Shown: positions 15,817 to 25,256, counted from the first letter of the stretch. The stretch: 64,000 nucleotides of DNA from Parvibacter caecicola (GCF_003725335.1 NZ_QIBY01000001.1:124001-188000), one strand, 5' to 3'. A program made the numbers and translations. The notes: generated by a model not told the origin, from the letters alone.

Positions 15817-17211
15817 TTACGCGGAGGTTACCGTGGCGGTAATGGTGCCATCGGACACCGAGATGGCGAGGGATTCGCCGGGGGCGGTTTGGGCCACCGA
15901 TTTCACCACGCTGCCGTCAGGGGCGCGGGTGACCGAGTAACCGCGGGCCAGAATGGTGAGCGGCGAGAGGTCTTCGAGGCGGGCCGCCGCCAGGGAGGCT
16001 TCGGCGTGGAAGCGGTGGGTGAGGTGGCCGGCGATGCCCTGCATCTGGGCCTGAGCCTGATCGACGGAATGGCGCTGGCGGCCAGCGATGGAGCCAGCGC
16101 AGCGGGCCAGGCGCCCTGCGAGCCCCTCCAGTTGCTGGCGGTTGTGCTCCAAGGCGCCGGGAAGGGCGCGGGAAAGGCGATCGGAGAGGCTGTCGAGCGT
16201 GAGCGCCTCGCTGTCGAAGAGCCGCTTCGGTTCGCTGAACAAGGGCAGGAAGGCGTAGCGCTGCAGCTGGGTGCGGTGCAGGGCGAGGCTTTTACCCATC
16301 GCGGCGGAGAGGCGGCCGCCCAAAGCGGTGAGGGACCCTTCCAGCGCCCCTTTGTCCGGCACCACCGCGTCGGCGGCGGCAGTGGGGGTAGAGGCACGCA
16401 GATCGGCCACCATGTCGGAGATGGTGGTATCTGGCTCGTGGCCGATGCCGGTCACCACGGGCACGGGGCAGGTGGCTACGGCGCGGGCCACCCGTTCGTC
16501 GTTGAAGGGCATGAGGTCTTCGAAGGAACCACCACCGCGGCCGAACACGATCACCTCGGCCCCGTTGTAGGCGGCCATCTGAAGGCCGTACACCAGCCAT
16601 TCCGGCGCTTGGGGCCCCTCCACCGGCACGCCCGCCAGCAGCACTTTCGCCAGCGGAAACTGGCGGCGCAGGGTGCGCAGCACGTCGTGGACGGCCGAGC
16701 CGCGGGGCGAGGTGACCACACCGATGGTGAGAGGGTAGGCGGGCAGGGGCCGTTTGCGCTCGGGGGCCATTAGCCCTTCGGCCTCCAGTTTGCGGGCCAA
16801 TTGGTCCACCTGCAGCCGCAGATTGCCCTCCCCTGCCAGTGTGTAGCTTTCCACATCGAAGTTCATGCGCCCTTTGGAGGCGTACACCGAAAGGTGCCCT
16901 TTCACTTCGATAACCATGCCCACCGAAAGCGGCGCCCCCATGCGCTGGTAGCGCTCGTTCCACATGAGGCAGGACAAGCTGGCGGAGGCGTCCTTCAGGG
17001 TGAAGTACACGGCGCGGTAGCCGGCCTTCGCGTTAACCTCGGACACCTCCCCTTTGATGGTGAAGGGAAAGCGTTTGAACGATTTGTTGAAGGAATTGAG
17101 GAACTCCGAGACGCTGAGGGGCTCAGGGGCGCCCACGTGCCCCGCCGCCTGCGCCAGCGACTCGTCTGCGGTAGGCGCGGCTGCGGGGGCCGAGAAGTCG
17201 GAAACCTTCAT
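15817..17211 (-). CDS. xseA: Exodeoxyribonuclease VII large subunit
   Basis: Catalytic subunit of exonuclease VII. The 464-residue protein starts with an OB-fold domain (about 35-130: LSVSEFLNSFNKSFK, IKGEVSE, YFTLKDASASLSCLMW). The catalytic domain follows with IGVVTSPRGSAVHDVLRTL, VIVFGRGGGSFEDLMPFNDE and VVTGIGHEPDTTISDMVADLRASTPTA split across 255-300. A helical tail leads to the C-terminal LARGYSVTRAPDG. Length is normal. Its start lies six bases from the stop of the neighbouring metallopeptidase gene, so the two are probably co-transcribed. Confidence 0.95.
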   Translation of the reverse strand: MKVSDFSAPAAAPTADESLAQAAGHVGAPEPLSVSEFLNSFNKSFKRFPFTIKGEVSEVNAKAGYRAVYFTLKDASASLSCLMWNERYQRMGAPLSVGMVIEVKGHLSVYASKGRMNFDVESYTLAGEGNLRLQVDQLARKLEAEGLMAPERKRPLPAYPLTIGVVTSPRGSAVHDVLRTLRRQFPLAKVLLAGVPVEGPQAPEWLVYGLQMAAYNGAEVIVFGRGGGSFEDLMPFNDERVARAVATCPVPVVTGIGHEPDTTISDMVADLRASTPTAAADAVVPDKGALEGSLTALGGRLSAAMGKSLALHRTQLQRYAFLPLFSEPKRLFDSEALTLDSLSDRLSRALPGALEHNRQQLEGLAGRLARCAGSIAGRQRHSVDQAQAQMQGIAGHLTHRFHAEASLAAARLEDLSPLTILARGYSVTRAPDGSVVKSVAQTAPGESLAISVSDGTITATVTSA

Positions 17212-17217
17212 GGGGCG

Positions 17218-17874
17218 TTAGTCGCGATGCTGGCCCAGCAGCCACAGCAGCTGCAGGACAGAGGTGAGGGCGGCCGCAACGTAGGTGAAGGCGCAGGCGC
17301 GCAGCACGCTGCCGGCGCCGGAGCGTTCCTGGGCCGGCAGGCCGATTTGCCCCATGTACACCATGGCCCGGTTGGAAGCGTTGAACTCCACCGGAAGCGT
17401 TACCAGCTGGAACAGCACCACGGCGGCGTACATGATGATGGCGATCATGATGAGGTTGTTGCTCACCAAAAAGATGCCGATAATCAGCACGAATACCCAC
17501 AAGTTGGAGGCCAGGTTCACCACCGGCACGATGGCGGTGCGCACCTTCATGGGGCTGTAGTCGCTGGCGTACTGACAGGCGTGCCCCACTTCGTGGCAGG
17601 CAGTGGCGGTGGCGGTGATGGAACGGCCGTCGTAGGCGTCGGGGGAAAGGGTGACGGAATTGGTGCGGGGGTCGAAGAAGTCCTGCCCGGGGCCTCCCCG
17701 GTGCACGGCCACGTTGGTGATGCCATAGTAGGACAGCATCTGGCGGGCGCACTCGGCGCCGGTCATTCCGTTTGCGATGGGCTCGGCGGAGTACTTCTTC
17801 AGCTGATGGTTGACGTAGAACTGCGCCCCCATGCCGATGATCAGGGTGAGCACTACAAGGGTAAGGTAACTCAT
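17218..17874 (-). CDS. YugP-family membrane zinc metallopeptidase
   Basis: Predicted membrane-bound zinc protease of the YugP family; substrates are unknown. The 218-residue protein has an N-terminal membrane segment (about 3-20) and the zinc-binding HEVGHACQ motif (about 114-121) preceded by TNSVTLSPDAYDGRSI. Two long hydrophobic segments follow (about 138-160 and 165-182), and a GSVLRACAFTYVAAAL helix lies near the end. It sits directly upstream of xseA-xseB with a six-base gap; I know of no functional link. The Shine-Dalgarno GAGGAG is about 12 bases from the ATG, a slightly long spacing. Confidence 0.88.
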   Translation of the reverse strand: MSYLTLVVLTLIIGMGAQFYVNHQLKKYSAEPIANGMTGAECARQMLSYYGITNVAVHRGGPGQDFFDPRTNSVTLSPDAYDGRSITATATACHEVGHACQYASDYSPMKVRTAIVPVVNLASNLWVFVLIIGIFLVSNNLIMIAIIMYAAVVLFQLVTLPVEFNASNRAMVYMGQIGLPAQERSGAGSVLRACAFTYVAAALTSVLQLLWLLGQHRD

Positions 17875-17971
17875 GGTTTCATACGCTCCTCTGCGGTTCG
17901 GTTTTGCCCCAGTTTAGCAAACCTTCGGGCCTCCGGCGCGCAGCGGAGGCGCAAGTCATCAAGCCTTCAAG

Positions 17972-18892
17972 CTATGGGCGCTCGGCGCCGAACAGATCCA
18001 GCGCCTCCTGGGTGAGCATGAACCGGGCCGCTTCTGGAATCACCCGGGCGGTGAAGGGGGTGGTGTAGGTGGACACTTCGCCGTCGTACTGGATGGAAAG
18101 GGGCGGATCGGACTGGATGCGCACGCTGCTGGTGCGGAACACCTCGATGCCCTCCCCGCGGTCGGGGAACGATCCGTCGCGGTCCAGCACGCAGGCGATG
18201 AAGGCGGGGATGAGGCCCCAGGCGTCGCGGGTGTGCATTACCACCACGTCGAACATGCCATCGCGCGGAAGGTTTTCATGCACCACGGCAATATCGAATT
18301 GGATGCGGGAGAAGTTAATGAGCAGCACCCCCACTCCTTCGGTTTCCACCGTTTGGCCGTCCATCTCCAAGGTGAAGTGGGCGAACTGTGGCGTGGGGTT
18401 GGTGAGGGCCGCCTTGAAGTAGGCCAGCTCCCCCAGCACCCGTTTCGCGGCCGCCGCCTCCTTCATGATGATGGCATCGTAGCCGGCGCCGGCCATGATG
18501 GAGAAGCCGAACTTGCTACCGTCGGCCACCTCTATCTCCCCCAGGTCGAAATCCATGGAAAGCCCGCCTTCGGCCAGCTTCGCCAGCGCATGGGGCTCGT
18601 TGGGAAGCAGCAGGTTCATGGCCAGGAGGTTCGCGGTGCCCGCCGGGATGAGCTGGATGGGGATGCCGCTGCCGGCCAGTTCGTAGGCAACGCCGGCCAC
18701 GGTGCCGTCTCCGCCGGAAGCCACCACGAAATCGAAATCGGAGGCGTCTTCCAAGAGCTCGCGCAGAGGGGTGGTGCCGTCGGTGGCCCGCAGCTCGATG
18801 CGGTCGCCGTCCTGCATCATGGAGCGGATGTAATCGTAAACCGCCCCTTCCCCGTAGCCAGACAGCAGATTATTGATCACCAGTACTTTCAC
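17972..18892 (-). CDS. Diacylglycerol kinase-family lipid kinase
   Basis: Phosphorylates a lipid such as diacylglycerol at the membrane. The DAGK catalytic motif ASGGDGTVAGVAYEL lies near residues 60-75, then IPIQLIPAGTANLLAMN, the ATP-site pattern of the family, and the beta-sandwich C-terminal domain. About 306 residues, as usual for YegS/DgkB-like enzymes. I chose the GTG at 18892 because AAAGGAAACCT precedes it and the core starts there (KVLVINNLLSGYGEG). ATG codons in frame at 18907 and 18916 lack a Shine-Dalgarno sequence. It diverges from rnd. The exact lipid substrate is unknown. Confidence 0.87.
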   Translation of the reverse strand: MKVLVINNLLSGYGEGAVYDYIRSMMQDGDRIELRATDGTTPLRELLEDASDFDFVVASGGDGTVAGVAYELAGSGIPIQLIPAGTANLLAMNLLLPNEPHALAKLAEGGLSMDFDLGEIEVADGSKFGFSIMAGAGYDAIIMKEAAAAKRVLGELAYFKAALTNPTPQFAHFTLEMDGQTVETEGVGVLLINFSRIQFDIAVVHENLPRDGMFDVVVMHTRDAWGLIPAFIACVLDRDGSFPDRGEGIEVFRTSSVRIQSDPPLSIQYDGEVSTYTTPFTARVIPEAARFMLTQEALDLFGAERP

Positions 18893-18958
18893 AGGTTTCC
18901 TTTCCATTGATATCATGAATACTACTACAACCGATTAGCAAGACGAAGGAAGTCCTCT

Positions 18959-20101
18959 GTGTACATAGACAATCAAGAGAGCCTTGAGGCATTTGTGCGC
19001 CGCGCCCGCTCTTCTGGTTTGTTGGCCATCGATACCGAGTTTTTGCGGGAATCCACCTACTATCCGAAACTGTGCCTGCTGCAAATGGCCACCGATTCGG
19101 AAGTGGTGCTGATCGACCCGTTCAAAGTGCCCGACCTTGCGCCGCTGCGCCCCCTTTTGGAAGACCAGTCCATCGTGAAGCTGTTCCATGCGGGCGGCCA
19201 GGATTTGGAAATCATCTATCGCAAGCTGGGGGTGCTGCCCACTCCCCTCTTCGACACGCAAATCGCCGCGTCGGTGCTGGGCCATCCGCAGCAAATCGGT
19301 TACGGCGCCCTGGTGGCGGCCATGTGCGGCAAGGCGCTGAAGAAATCGGACTCGTTTACCGACTGGTCGCTGCGGCCGCTGAAGGAGTCGCAGCTGGAAT
19401 ATGCTGCCGACGACGTGATCTACCTGCCGCAGGTTTATCGCGTCATGATCGAGAAGCTGCAGGCCAAGGGGCGCGAACAGTGGTTGCAAGCGGAATTTGA
19501 TGAGCTGGGCAACCCCGCCCGCTACCATGAAGATCCACGGGAGCGCTATAAGCGGTTGAAGCGGGGCTCTAGCCTGAACCGCCGCCAACTGGCGGCGGCG
19601 CGGGAAGTGGCCGCCTGGCGCGAGCTGAAGGCCCAGCGGGTGGACCGCCCCCGCAAATGGGTGCTCACCGACGAGCAGATAGTGGAGGCCTGCAAGCGGG
19701 GCGCCCGCACCATCGACGAGCTGTTCATGGTGCGGGGCGTCCGGGAAAAGCTGAGCACGCGGGACGCGCGGGAAGTGGTGGCGCTCATCGCCAAGGGCAT
19801 GGATTTGTCCGAAGACCAGCTACCCAAGCCGGAGCGCCCCTCCAAAAGCGAACCCAACGTTGACATTCAGGTGGACCTCATGGAGGCGCTGGCGCGGCTG
19901 CGGGCCAAAGAGAGCGACATCGCCCTGCACACCCTCGCCAGCCGCGACGATTTGGCGGCGGTGGCCCGGGGGCATCGCAACGTAGCGGTGCTCAAAGGAT
20001 GGCGCCGCACCATTTTAGGCAACGAGCTGCTGGATTTGGCCGAAGGCCGTATCGCCTTGGCAGTGAGCGAAAACCAACTGAAGATCATTCCCCTTTCATA
20101 G
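18959..20101 (+). CDS. rnd: Ribonuclease D
   Basis: 3'-5' exoribonuclease that trims tRNA precursors and other stable RNA. The 380-residue protein contains the DEDD core: LAIDTEFLRESTYYPKLCLLQ (first Asp and Glu, about 22-40), HAGGQDLEII (second Asp) and, near 145, LEYAADDVIYLPQVY with the Tyr and last Asp of the DEDDy class. An HRDC domain follows at about 205-290. The GTG start at 18959 has GAAGGAAG upstream. Its last 17 bases overlap the end of the convergent terC gene, so the two transcripts must overlap in antisense. Confidence 0.93.
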   Translation: MYIDNQESLEAFVRRARSSGLLAIDTEFLRESTYYPKLCLLQMATDSEVVLIDPFKVPDLAPLRPLLEDQSIVKLFHAGGQDLEIIYRKLGVLPTPLFDTQIAASVLGHPQQIGYGALVAAMCGKALKKSDSFTDWSLRPLKESQLEYAADDVIYLPQVYRVMIEKLQAKGREQWLQAEFDELGNPARYHEDPRERYKRLKRGSSLNRRQLAAAREVAAWRELKAQRVDRPRKWVLTDEQIVEACKRGARTIDELFMVRGVREKLSTRDAREVVALIAKGMDLSEDQLPKPERPSKSEPNVDIQVDLMEALARLRAKESDIALHTLASRDDLAAVARGHRNVAVLKGWRRTILGNELLDLAEGRIALAVSENQLKIIPLS

Positions 20102-20906
20102 GGGTCTTCCCCTCTTCCGCCAGCTGTTGGTTCCACTTGGCGAGGTTGGAGTTGTAGCGCATTTGGATGAGCTCCAGCACGACGGCGAACACCATGGCGA
20201 AGTACACCATCAGCTTCTCCACGTGCATGCCCAGAAGTTCGATATCGGTGTGGAAACCAGAGGAATCCAATACCAGCAGGACGCCGATAGCGGTGATAAA
20301 CACCAGCGCCAGAATCTTCATCTCCGCATGACGATTGATGAAATTGGAAATGGGGTCGATGAACACCATCATAATGATGATGGCGATGATGACGGCCAGG
20401 ATCATGATGATGAGGTGCTCGGCCAGGCCCACGGCAGTAATCACCGAATCGATGGAGAACACGAGGTCCATCACCATGATGGTGCCCACCGCTTGGGGCA
20501 GCGTGATGGCGTGCAGCGCCTTGTGCTCTTCGGAGGTTTCCGCCTTCACTTCGGTGAGCTTCAGGGTGTCCATTAGCTCGCGAATGCCCTTGTACACCAA
20601 GTAGGCACCGCCGGCCAGCATCACCAAGTCGCGCACCGAAAAGCCGTGGGAGTAAGCCCCCAGGCTGATGGTGAACAAGGGGTTTACCATGTGCACCAAA
20701 AACGAGGCAAAGCACAAAAACAGGACTCGCATGATAAGGGCGCCAGCCAAGCCCATCTTGCGGCCAATGTGCTGCTTGTCGGCGGGCAGACGGTTGGTAG
20801 TGATGGAGATGAATACAATGTTGTCAACGCCCAGGATGATTTCCAGGAAAATGAGGGTGATGAGGCTAATCCACGCCTCCGCCGTCAAGAAGATCGAAAG
20901 ATCCAT
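20085..20906 (-). CDS. TerC-family integral membrane protein
   Basis: TerC proteins are polytopic membrane proteins tied to tellurite resistance or to metal (manganese) homeostasis at the membrane. The 273-residue protein has seven or eight hydrophobic segments. The family signature FLEIILGVDNIVFISI lies near residues 15-30 and a second acidic intramembrane motif VMDLVFSIDSVITAVGLAEH near 130-150. The start at 20906 has AAGGAG seven bases upstream; an extension to 20951 has no homology. No ter operon partners are present, so a metal-exporter role is more likely than tellurite resistance. The 3' end overlaps rnd by 17 bases. Confidence 0.9.
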   Translation of the reverse strand: MDLSIFLTAEAWISLITLIFLEIILGVDNIVFISITTNRLPADKQHIGRKMGLAGALIMRVLFLCFASFLVHMVNPLFTISLGAYSHGFSVRDLVMLAGGAYLVYKGIRELMDTLKLTEVKAETSEEHKALHAITLPQAVGTIMVMDLVFSIDSVITAVGLAEHLIIMILAVIIAIIIMMVFIDPISNFINRHAEMKILALVFITAIGVLLVLDSSGFHTDIELLGMHVEKLMVYFAMVFAVVLELIQMRYNSNLAKWNQQLAEEGKTPMKGE

Positions 20907-21098
20907 TTCTCTCCTTTGCTCCGTTGTTTTGCCGCCCTGAGAAAAAAACATGGCCCACGCATAGTGTGAGCCATGAGTCTTGCTGATTAAGGTTGACCAG
21001 ATGAAGATTCACCAGGATGTTGACCGAACCGCACGCCAGTGCCAGCTACTCCCTCAAGGGTTGCGCTAAACCATAGAGCACCGGCGCCGAAGGCGCAA

Positions 21099-21107
21099 TG
21101 GTATAAT
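21099..21107 (+). promoter_or_regulatory. Extended -10 promoter for the hypothetical gene at 21140
   Basis: TGGTATAAT is a perfect extended -10 element 33 bases before the ATG, giving a short leader with AGGAG. No recognisable -35 is present, which fits the extended -10 class. Confidence 0.65.
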
Positions 21108-21139
21108 CCCCCGCACGGAAAAAGTTCATAGGAGTTTAC

Positions 21140-21940
21140 ATGCAACTGCCTGACTTCGCTTCGTTTTTTTCGGGTCGCAAGCCGGTGAAGAAGATCCAAG
21201 ACGGTAACCTGGTTTACCTTGACGGCGCTCCCCTTCTAGGGGCTCTCAAGCTGCCGCGGGTAGCCGTTATTGGCATGGCCGTTCTGATGGGAGTGGCCGC
21301 TGCGCTGGGCGTGTGGGCATTCTCCCAGTACTATGATGCTACCGCCAACGCTCCTAAGAGGGCCCAGGAGGAGCTGCAGGCCAATCTTTCCCGTGAAGTA
21401 GATCTGGGGTTGCCGGTTCTGTCCAGCTTCGTGGGGGCTGACAACCAGACCATCATCGCCGCCGTGGAGGAAACCGGCGCCACCATCATGAACACCACCT
21501 CGGAAGACGAAGCCGATGCCGGCGATTTGGAACTGGCTAAACTGCCGGAGGGCGTAGGGCTCGATCAAGCGGCGGCCGTGCGGCTGCAAGGGGTTACCAA
21601 GGCCTCTCCGGCTCAGGCAGCTTTGCTGCTGAACGGCGCTTGGACCATGAACGTGGTGCGCTCCAACGACGGGGTTTCCTACCGCCTTCATTACTGCGAC
21701 CTTTCCGCTACCTCTGCCGAGAGCGCCATTGCGGCCGCCATGGCCGCAGAAGGCTTCCCGGCAGAAACCGCCACCGAGGCCGGCGTGGATGATGCGGGCA
21801 ATAACTTCCAAACCGGAAAGATAGACGTGAGCGGCACCACCTGCACTTGGCGGGTTTCGGTGTGCCCCCTGTCAGCCGTCTACGACATTTCCGGTTTCCC
21901 GGAAGGGGCCCAGTACGTGGGCATCCGCCTCACCGTCTAA
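21140..21940 (+). CDS. Unrecognised membrane-anchored protein
   Basis: I do not recognise this 266-residue protein. A positively charged N-terminus (SGRKPVKKIQDGNLVYLDG) precedes one membrane segment at about residues 38-60 (RVAVIGMAVLMGVAAALGVW), so the remaining 200 residues are probably extracytoplasmic. That part is acidic and Ala-rich and contains two cysteines (in YCDLSA and TTCTWRV) plus VCPLSAVYDISGF, which could form a disulfide if exported. It has a clear ribosome-binding site (AGGAG), an extended -10 promoter and a strong terminator, so it appears to be a monocistronic, expressed gene. It lies between divergent terC and convergent glyA, neither informative. Function unknown. Confidence 0.8.
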   Translation: MQLPDFASFFSGRKPVKKIQDGNLVYLDGAPLLGALKLPRVAVIGMAVLMGVAAALGVWAFSQYYDATANAPKRAQEELQANLSREVDLGLPVLSSFVGADNQTIIAAVEETGATIMNTTSEDEADAGDLELAKLPEGVGLDQAAAVRLQGVTKASPAQAALLLNGAWTMNVVRSNDGVSYRLHYCDLSATSAESAIAAAMAAEGFPAETATEAGVDDAGNNFQTGKIDVSGTTCTWRVSVCPLSAVYDISGFPEGAQYVGIRLTV

Positions 21941-21960
21941 GCGCGGCCGGCCATAGCGAA

Positions 21961-21988
21961 AAAAAAGAGCCCCGCGGGGCTCTTTTTT
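21961..21988. terminator. Bidirectional intrinsic terminator
   Basis: A 28-base perfect palindrome, AAAAAAGAGCCCC followed by its complement, lies between the convergent hypothetical gene and glyA. With A and T runs on both sides it can end transcription in either direction. Confidence 0.95.
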
Positions 21989-22003
21989 GCAACCGGTTTC
22001 GCT

Positions 22004-23260
22004 TTAGTATTGCAGCCCCGGGTACAGGGGATGGGCCGCCAGTATGTTGTCGATGGTGCTTCGCACCTCGGCCAGCACGGCAGGGTTGTCTTTGCCGAAC
22101 ACCGTCTTCGCGATGCAGGCGCCCACGGTGGCGAAGTCGGCCGCCGTGAGGCCGCGGGTGGTGGCTGCGGCGCTGCCGACGCGGATGCCGCTGGTGACAA
22201 AAGGGGAAAGCGGTTCGTTGGGAATGGAGTTCTTGTTCACGGTGATGCCCACCGATTCCAGCAGCTTCTCGGCCTCTTTGCCGGTAACCTGGGCCGGCGT
22301 GAGGTCTACCAGGCACAGGTGGTTGTCGGTGCCGCCGGAAACCAGTCGCAGGCCGCCTTGGGCCATCCCCTGCCCCATGGCCTGGCAGTTTTCGATGATG
22401 TCGCGGCCGTACTGGCGGTAAGCGGGTTTCAGCGCTTCGCCGAAGGCCACGGCCTTGCCGGCTATGACGTGCATGAGGGGGCCGCCCTGGGCGCCCGGGA
22501 AAATGGCCTTGTTGATGCGCTTGGCCAGCTCTTCGCTGTTGGTGAGGATGAAGCCGCCGCGGGGGCCGCGCAGGGTTTTGTGGCTGGTGGAGGTGACCAC
22601 ATCGGCAAAGGGCACGGGGCTGGGATGCAGCCCCGCCGCCACCAGGCCGGCGATGTGGGCCATGTCCACCACGAAGTAGGCGTCCACCGCCTTGGCGATG
22701 GCGGCCATGCGCTCGAAGTCGATGACGCGCGGGTAGGCGCTGGCGCCGCCGATGATCATCTTCGGGCGGGTTTCCTTTGCCAGCTTCTCCATGGCGTCGT
22801 AGTCGATGAGTTCGGTTTCCGGGTCAAGGCCGTAGGAGACCATCGAGTACATCAGGCCGGAGAAGTTCACCGGAGAGCCGTGGGTGAGGTGGCCGCCGTG
22901 GTCGAGGCTCATGCCCATCACCGTGTCGCCCGGCTTCACCAGGGCCAGGTAGGCGCCGAAGTTGGCGGATGCCCCGGAGTGGGGCTGCACATTGGCGTAG
23001 TTCGCGCCGTACAGCTCGCAGGCCCTCTCGCAGGCCAGCTGCTCTACCACGTCCACCTTCTCGCAGCCGCCGTAATAGCGCTTGCCCGGATAACCTTCTG
23101 CGTACTTGTTGGTGAGCACGCTGCCCACCGCCTCCATCACGGCGCGGGAGGTGAAGTTCTCAGAGGCTATCAGTTCGATGGAATCGCGCTGGCGGGCCAG
23201 TTCGGCATTGAGGGCGTCGGCAATCTGCGGGTCTTCCCCGCGCAGGAAATCAAGGGCCAT
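22004..23260 (-). CDS. glyA: Serine hydroxymethyltransferase
   Basis: PLP enzyme that interconverts serine and glycine while charging tetrahydrofolate with a one-carbon unit. The 418-residue protein has the family N-terminus with [21 protein letters not shown] and [31 protein letters not shown] (about 222-237) holds the PLP-binding lysine, and AVAFGEAL follows. Length is typical. The ATG at 23260 has AGGAGAGCCC upstream. serA and serC, which supply serine, lie on the same strand a few kilobases upstream but are not contiguous. I see no glycine riboswitch in the 42 bases upstream. Confidence 0.97.
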   Translation of the reverse strand: MALDFLRGEDPQIADALNAELARQRDSIELIASENFTSRAVMEAVGSVLTNKYAEGYPGKRYYGGCEKVDVVEQLACERACELYGANYANVQPHSGASANFGAYLALVKPGDTVMGMSLDHGGHLTHGSPVNFSGLMYSMVSYGLDPETELIDYDAMEKLAKETRPKMIIGGASAYPRVIDFERMAAIAKAVDAYFVVDMAHIAGLVAAGLHPSPVPFADVVTSTSHKTLRGPRGGFILTNSEELAKRINKAIFPGAQGGPLMHVIAGKAVAFGEALKPAYRQYGRDIIENCQAMGQGMAQGGLRLVSGGTDNHLCLVDLTPAQVTGKEAEKLLESVGITVNKNSIPNEPLSPFVTSGIRVGSAAATTRGLTAADFATVGACIAKTVFGKDNPAVLAEVRSTIDNILAAHPLYPGLQY

Positions 23261-23302
23261 GGGCTCTCCTTTAGGTTGAAGGGAAAGTGCGAGAAAAGGA
23301 TT

Positions 23303-23809
23303 CTACCCCTCTTGGGGCGGGGCGAACTGCTGCGGGCCGAATTTGTCCCGAAGTGCCTTCTGAACGCAATCGGGCACGAAATTGCCCAAGGGGCCCTGCA
23401 TGGAGGCTATCTCGCGAACGATGGAAGAAGACAGGTACATGTAGTGGGGCGGCGACATGATGAAAATGGTTTCCAGCTGCGGGTTCAGCTCGTAGTTCAG
23501 CGCCGTCTGCTGGAACTCGTACTCGAAGTCGGTGATGGCTCTCAGCCCCTTAATGACGGCAGTGGCCCCCATCTTGTGAGCGAATTCCACTAGCAATCCC
23601 TCCAGAGGAACTACGTGCACGTTGGGCAGGTGGGCAGTGGCCTCGCGGGCCAGCTGCACCCGCTTTTCGAGGGGGAAGAGGGGGTTTTTCTTCGCGGAGG
23701 GGGCAACGGCCACGATAATCTCGTCCGCCAGGTGGGTGGAGCGGGTGATGATGTCCAGATGGCCGGAGGTGATGGGGTCGAATGTGCCGGGCACGAGGGC
23801 GCGCTTCAA
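23303..23809 (-). CDS. coaD: Phosphopantetheine adenylyltransferase
   Basis: Adds AMP to 4'-phosphopantetheine to make dephospho-CoA, the penultimate step of CoA synthesis. The 168-residue protein has the nucleotidyltransferase motif GTFDPITSGHLDII (about 8-21), ALNYELNPQLETIFI, and YLSSSIVREIA near 125, all matching CoaD. The start is TTG at 23809 with AAAGGAG seven bases upstream; the preceding steps are carried by coaBC at 1116-2309. Confidence 0.96.
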   Translation of the reverse strand: MKRALVPGTFDPITSGHLDIITRSTHLADEIIVAVAPSAKKNPLFPLEKRVQLAREATAHLPNVHVVPLEGLLVEFAHKMGATAVIKGLRAITDFEYEFQQTALNYELNPQLETIFIMSPPHYMYLSSSIVREIASMQGPLGNFVPDCVQKALRDKFGPQQFAPPQEG

Positions 23810-23898
23810 TGGGGACTCCTTTCTCGGTGGGAAAAAGGATAAGGCGCCCGCGCCCTATCCTTGCCGTTTCGTTGGCGATTCGCTGGAAAACGAAACGT

Positions 23899-25179
23899 TT
23901 ATGCTGCTTTCGGCGCGCCTTCGTCCGTCGGTTGCCGCTTTGACAGCTTCCGCTTCTCCATGGCGTCCACCACTTGGGCCACGGCGCCGTCGCCGGTGAC
24001 GTTCACCGTGGTGCGCATCATGTCCAGGATGCGGTCGACGCCCGCCACAAGGGCGATGCCCTCCAGCGGCAACCCCACGCTGCCCAGTACCAAAGCCAGC
24101 ATAATCATGCCGGATCCGGGAACGCCTGCGGTGCCAATGGAGGCCAAAAGCGCCGTGAGCACGATGGTCACTTGGGCCCCGATAGACAGGTCGATGCCGA
24201 ATACTTGGGCGATGAACACCGCGCAAATGCCCTGGTAAATGGAAGTGCCATCCATGTTGATGGTGGCTCCCAGCGGCAGTACAAAAGAAGTGACCTCCTT
24301 GGAAACCCCCATCTTTTCAGCGCATTCCATGTTGATAGGCAACGTGCCCATGGAGGAAGCGGAGGCAAAAGCGAAGCTCATTACCGGTGCTTCGCCCTTT
24401 AGAAACTTCAGTGGGCTGCGGCGGGCCAAAAACTTAATGAGGCAGGTGTAGACCATCGCCACCTGCACCACGCAGGCGATGGCCATGACGGCAATCAGCC
24501 ACATGAGGGGCCCCAAAATGTCGGGGCCGTTGATGGCCACCACCGGCACCAGAAGCCCGAACACTCCCAAGGGGGCCAGATACAGGATGCCCTGCATCAC
24601 CTTCATGCACACCTCGCTCATGGCAATGCAGAAGTCCTTTACGATGGCCGCCTTCTGGCCCACGAACATGATGCCGAAGCCGAAGAACAGGGCGATGACA
24701 ATTACCTGCAGCATGGTGGCCTGCACCATGGGGTCGAGGAAGTTGGACGGGAAGATGTTCACGAGGGTGTCCATGAAGGTGGGCGCCTCGGCCGCTTCGT
24801 AGGACAGCTCTTCAGCGGAGAGGGTGTAGCCGGCCCCCACGTTCAGCACGTTGGCGAACACCAGTCCGATCACCACCGCGAACACCGTGGTGAGCAGGTA
24901 AAGCACGATGGTTTTTCCGCCGATTGAGCCCACCTTGCGGGCATCGTCGAGGGAGATGACGCCGCAGATGATGGAGAACAGCACCAGCGGCACGCAGATG
25001 AACTTCAAAAGGTTGAGGAAGATGGTGCCGAAGGGCTTGATGTAGGTGGAGGCCACATCGGGGGCACCTTGCATGAAGAAGCCCACGACAACACCCAGCA
25101 CCAGCGCGATGAAAATCCACGTGGTGAGGGAGAGCTTCTTGAACCAGGGCGTATGGGGCACGGCGGCGGTTTCCGTCAT
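23899..25179 (-). CDS. Dicarboxylate/amino acid:cation symporter (GltP/DctA family)
   Basis: Secondary transporter of the DAACS family that imports acidic amino acids or C4-dicarboxylates with protons or sodium. The 426-residue protein has about eight membrane helices plus the two re-entrant loops. The serine-rich FAFASASSMGTLPINMECA (hairpin 1) and ATINMDGTSIYQGICAVFIAQ (the NMDGT motif) are clear, followed by GTAGVPGSGMIMLALVL. The ATG at 25179 follows AAGGAGGATCAAG. Substrate choice between glutamate, aspartate, serine or dicarboxylates cannot be read by eye. It stands alone between coaD and leuA. Confidence 0.92.
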   Translation of the reverse strand: MTETAAVPHTPWFKKLSLTTWIFIALVLGVVVGFFMQGAPDVASTYIKPFGTIFLNLLKFICVPLVLFSIICGVISLDDARKVGSIGGKTIVLYLLTTVFAVVIGLVFANVLNVGAGYTLSAEELSYEAAEAPTFMDTLVNIFPSNFLDPMVQATMLQVIVIALFFGFGIMFVGQKAAIVKDFCIAMSEVCMKVMQGILYLAPLGVFGLLVPVVAINGPDILGPLMWLIAVMAIACVVQVAMVYTCLIKFLARRSPLKFLKGEAPVMSFAFASASSMGTLPINMECAEKMGVSKEVTSFVLPLGATINMDGTSIYQGICAVFIAQVFGIDLSIGAQVTIVLTALLASIGTAGVPGSGMIMLALVLGSVGLPLEGIALVAGVDRILDMMRTTVNVTGDGAVAQVVDAMEKRKLSKRQPTDEGAPKAA

Positions 25180-25211
25180 CTTGATCCTCCTTGCAGTGAA
25201 ACCATGGCGCG

Positions 25212-25245
25212 AAAAAGGGGAAGGCAGAGCCCTCCCCTTTTTTTA
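25212..25245 (-). terminator. Intrinsic terminator after leuA
   Basis: The minus strand reads a run of A, GGGGAGGGC, a short loop, GCCTTCCCC and TTTTTTC, about 12 bases past the leuA stop codon. It has a typical stem and U-tract. Confidence 0.85.
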
Positions 25246-25256
25246 AGAATTAAGCG

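Noticed and set aside
23261-23302. Glycine riboswitch or other leader before glyA
   Set aside because: The gap is only 42 bases and has no aptamer-like structure.
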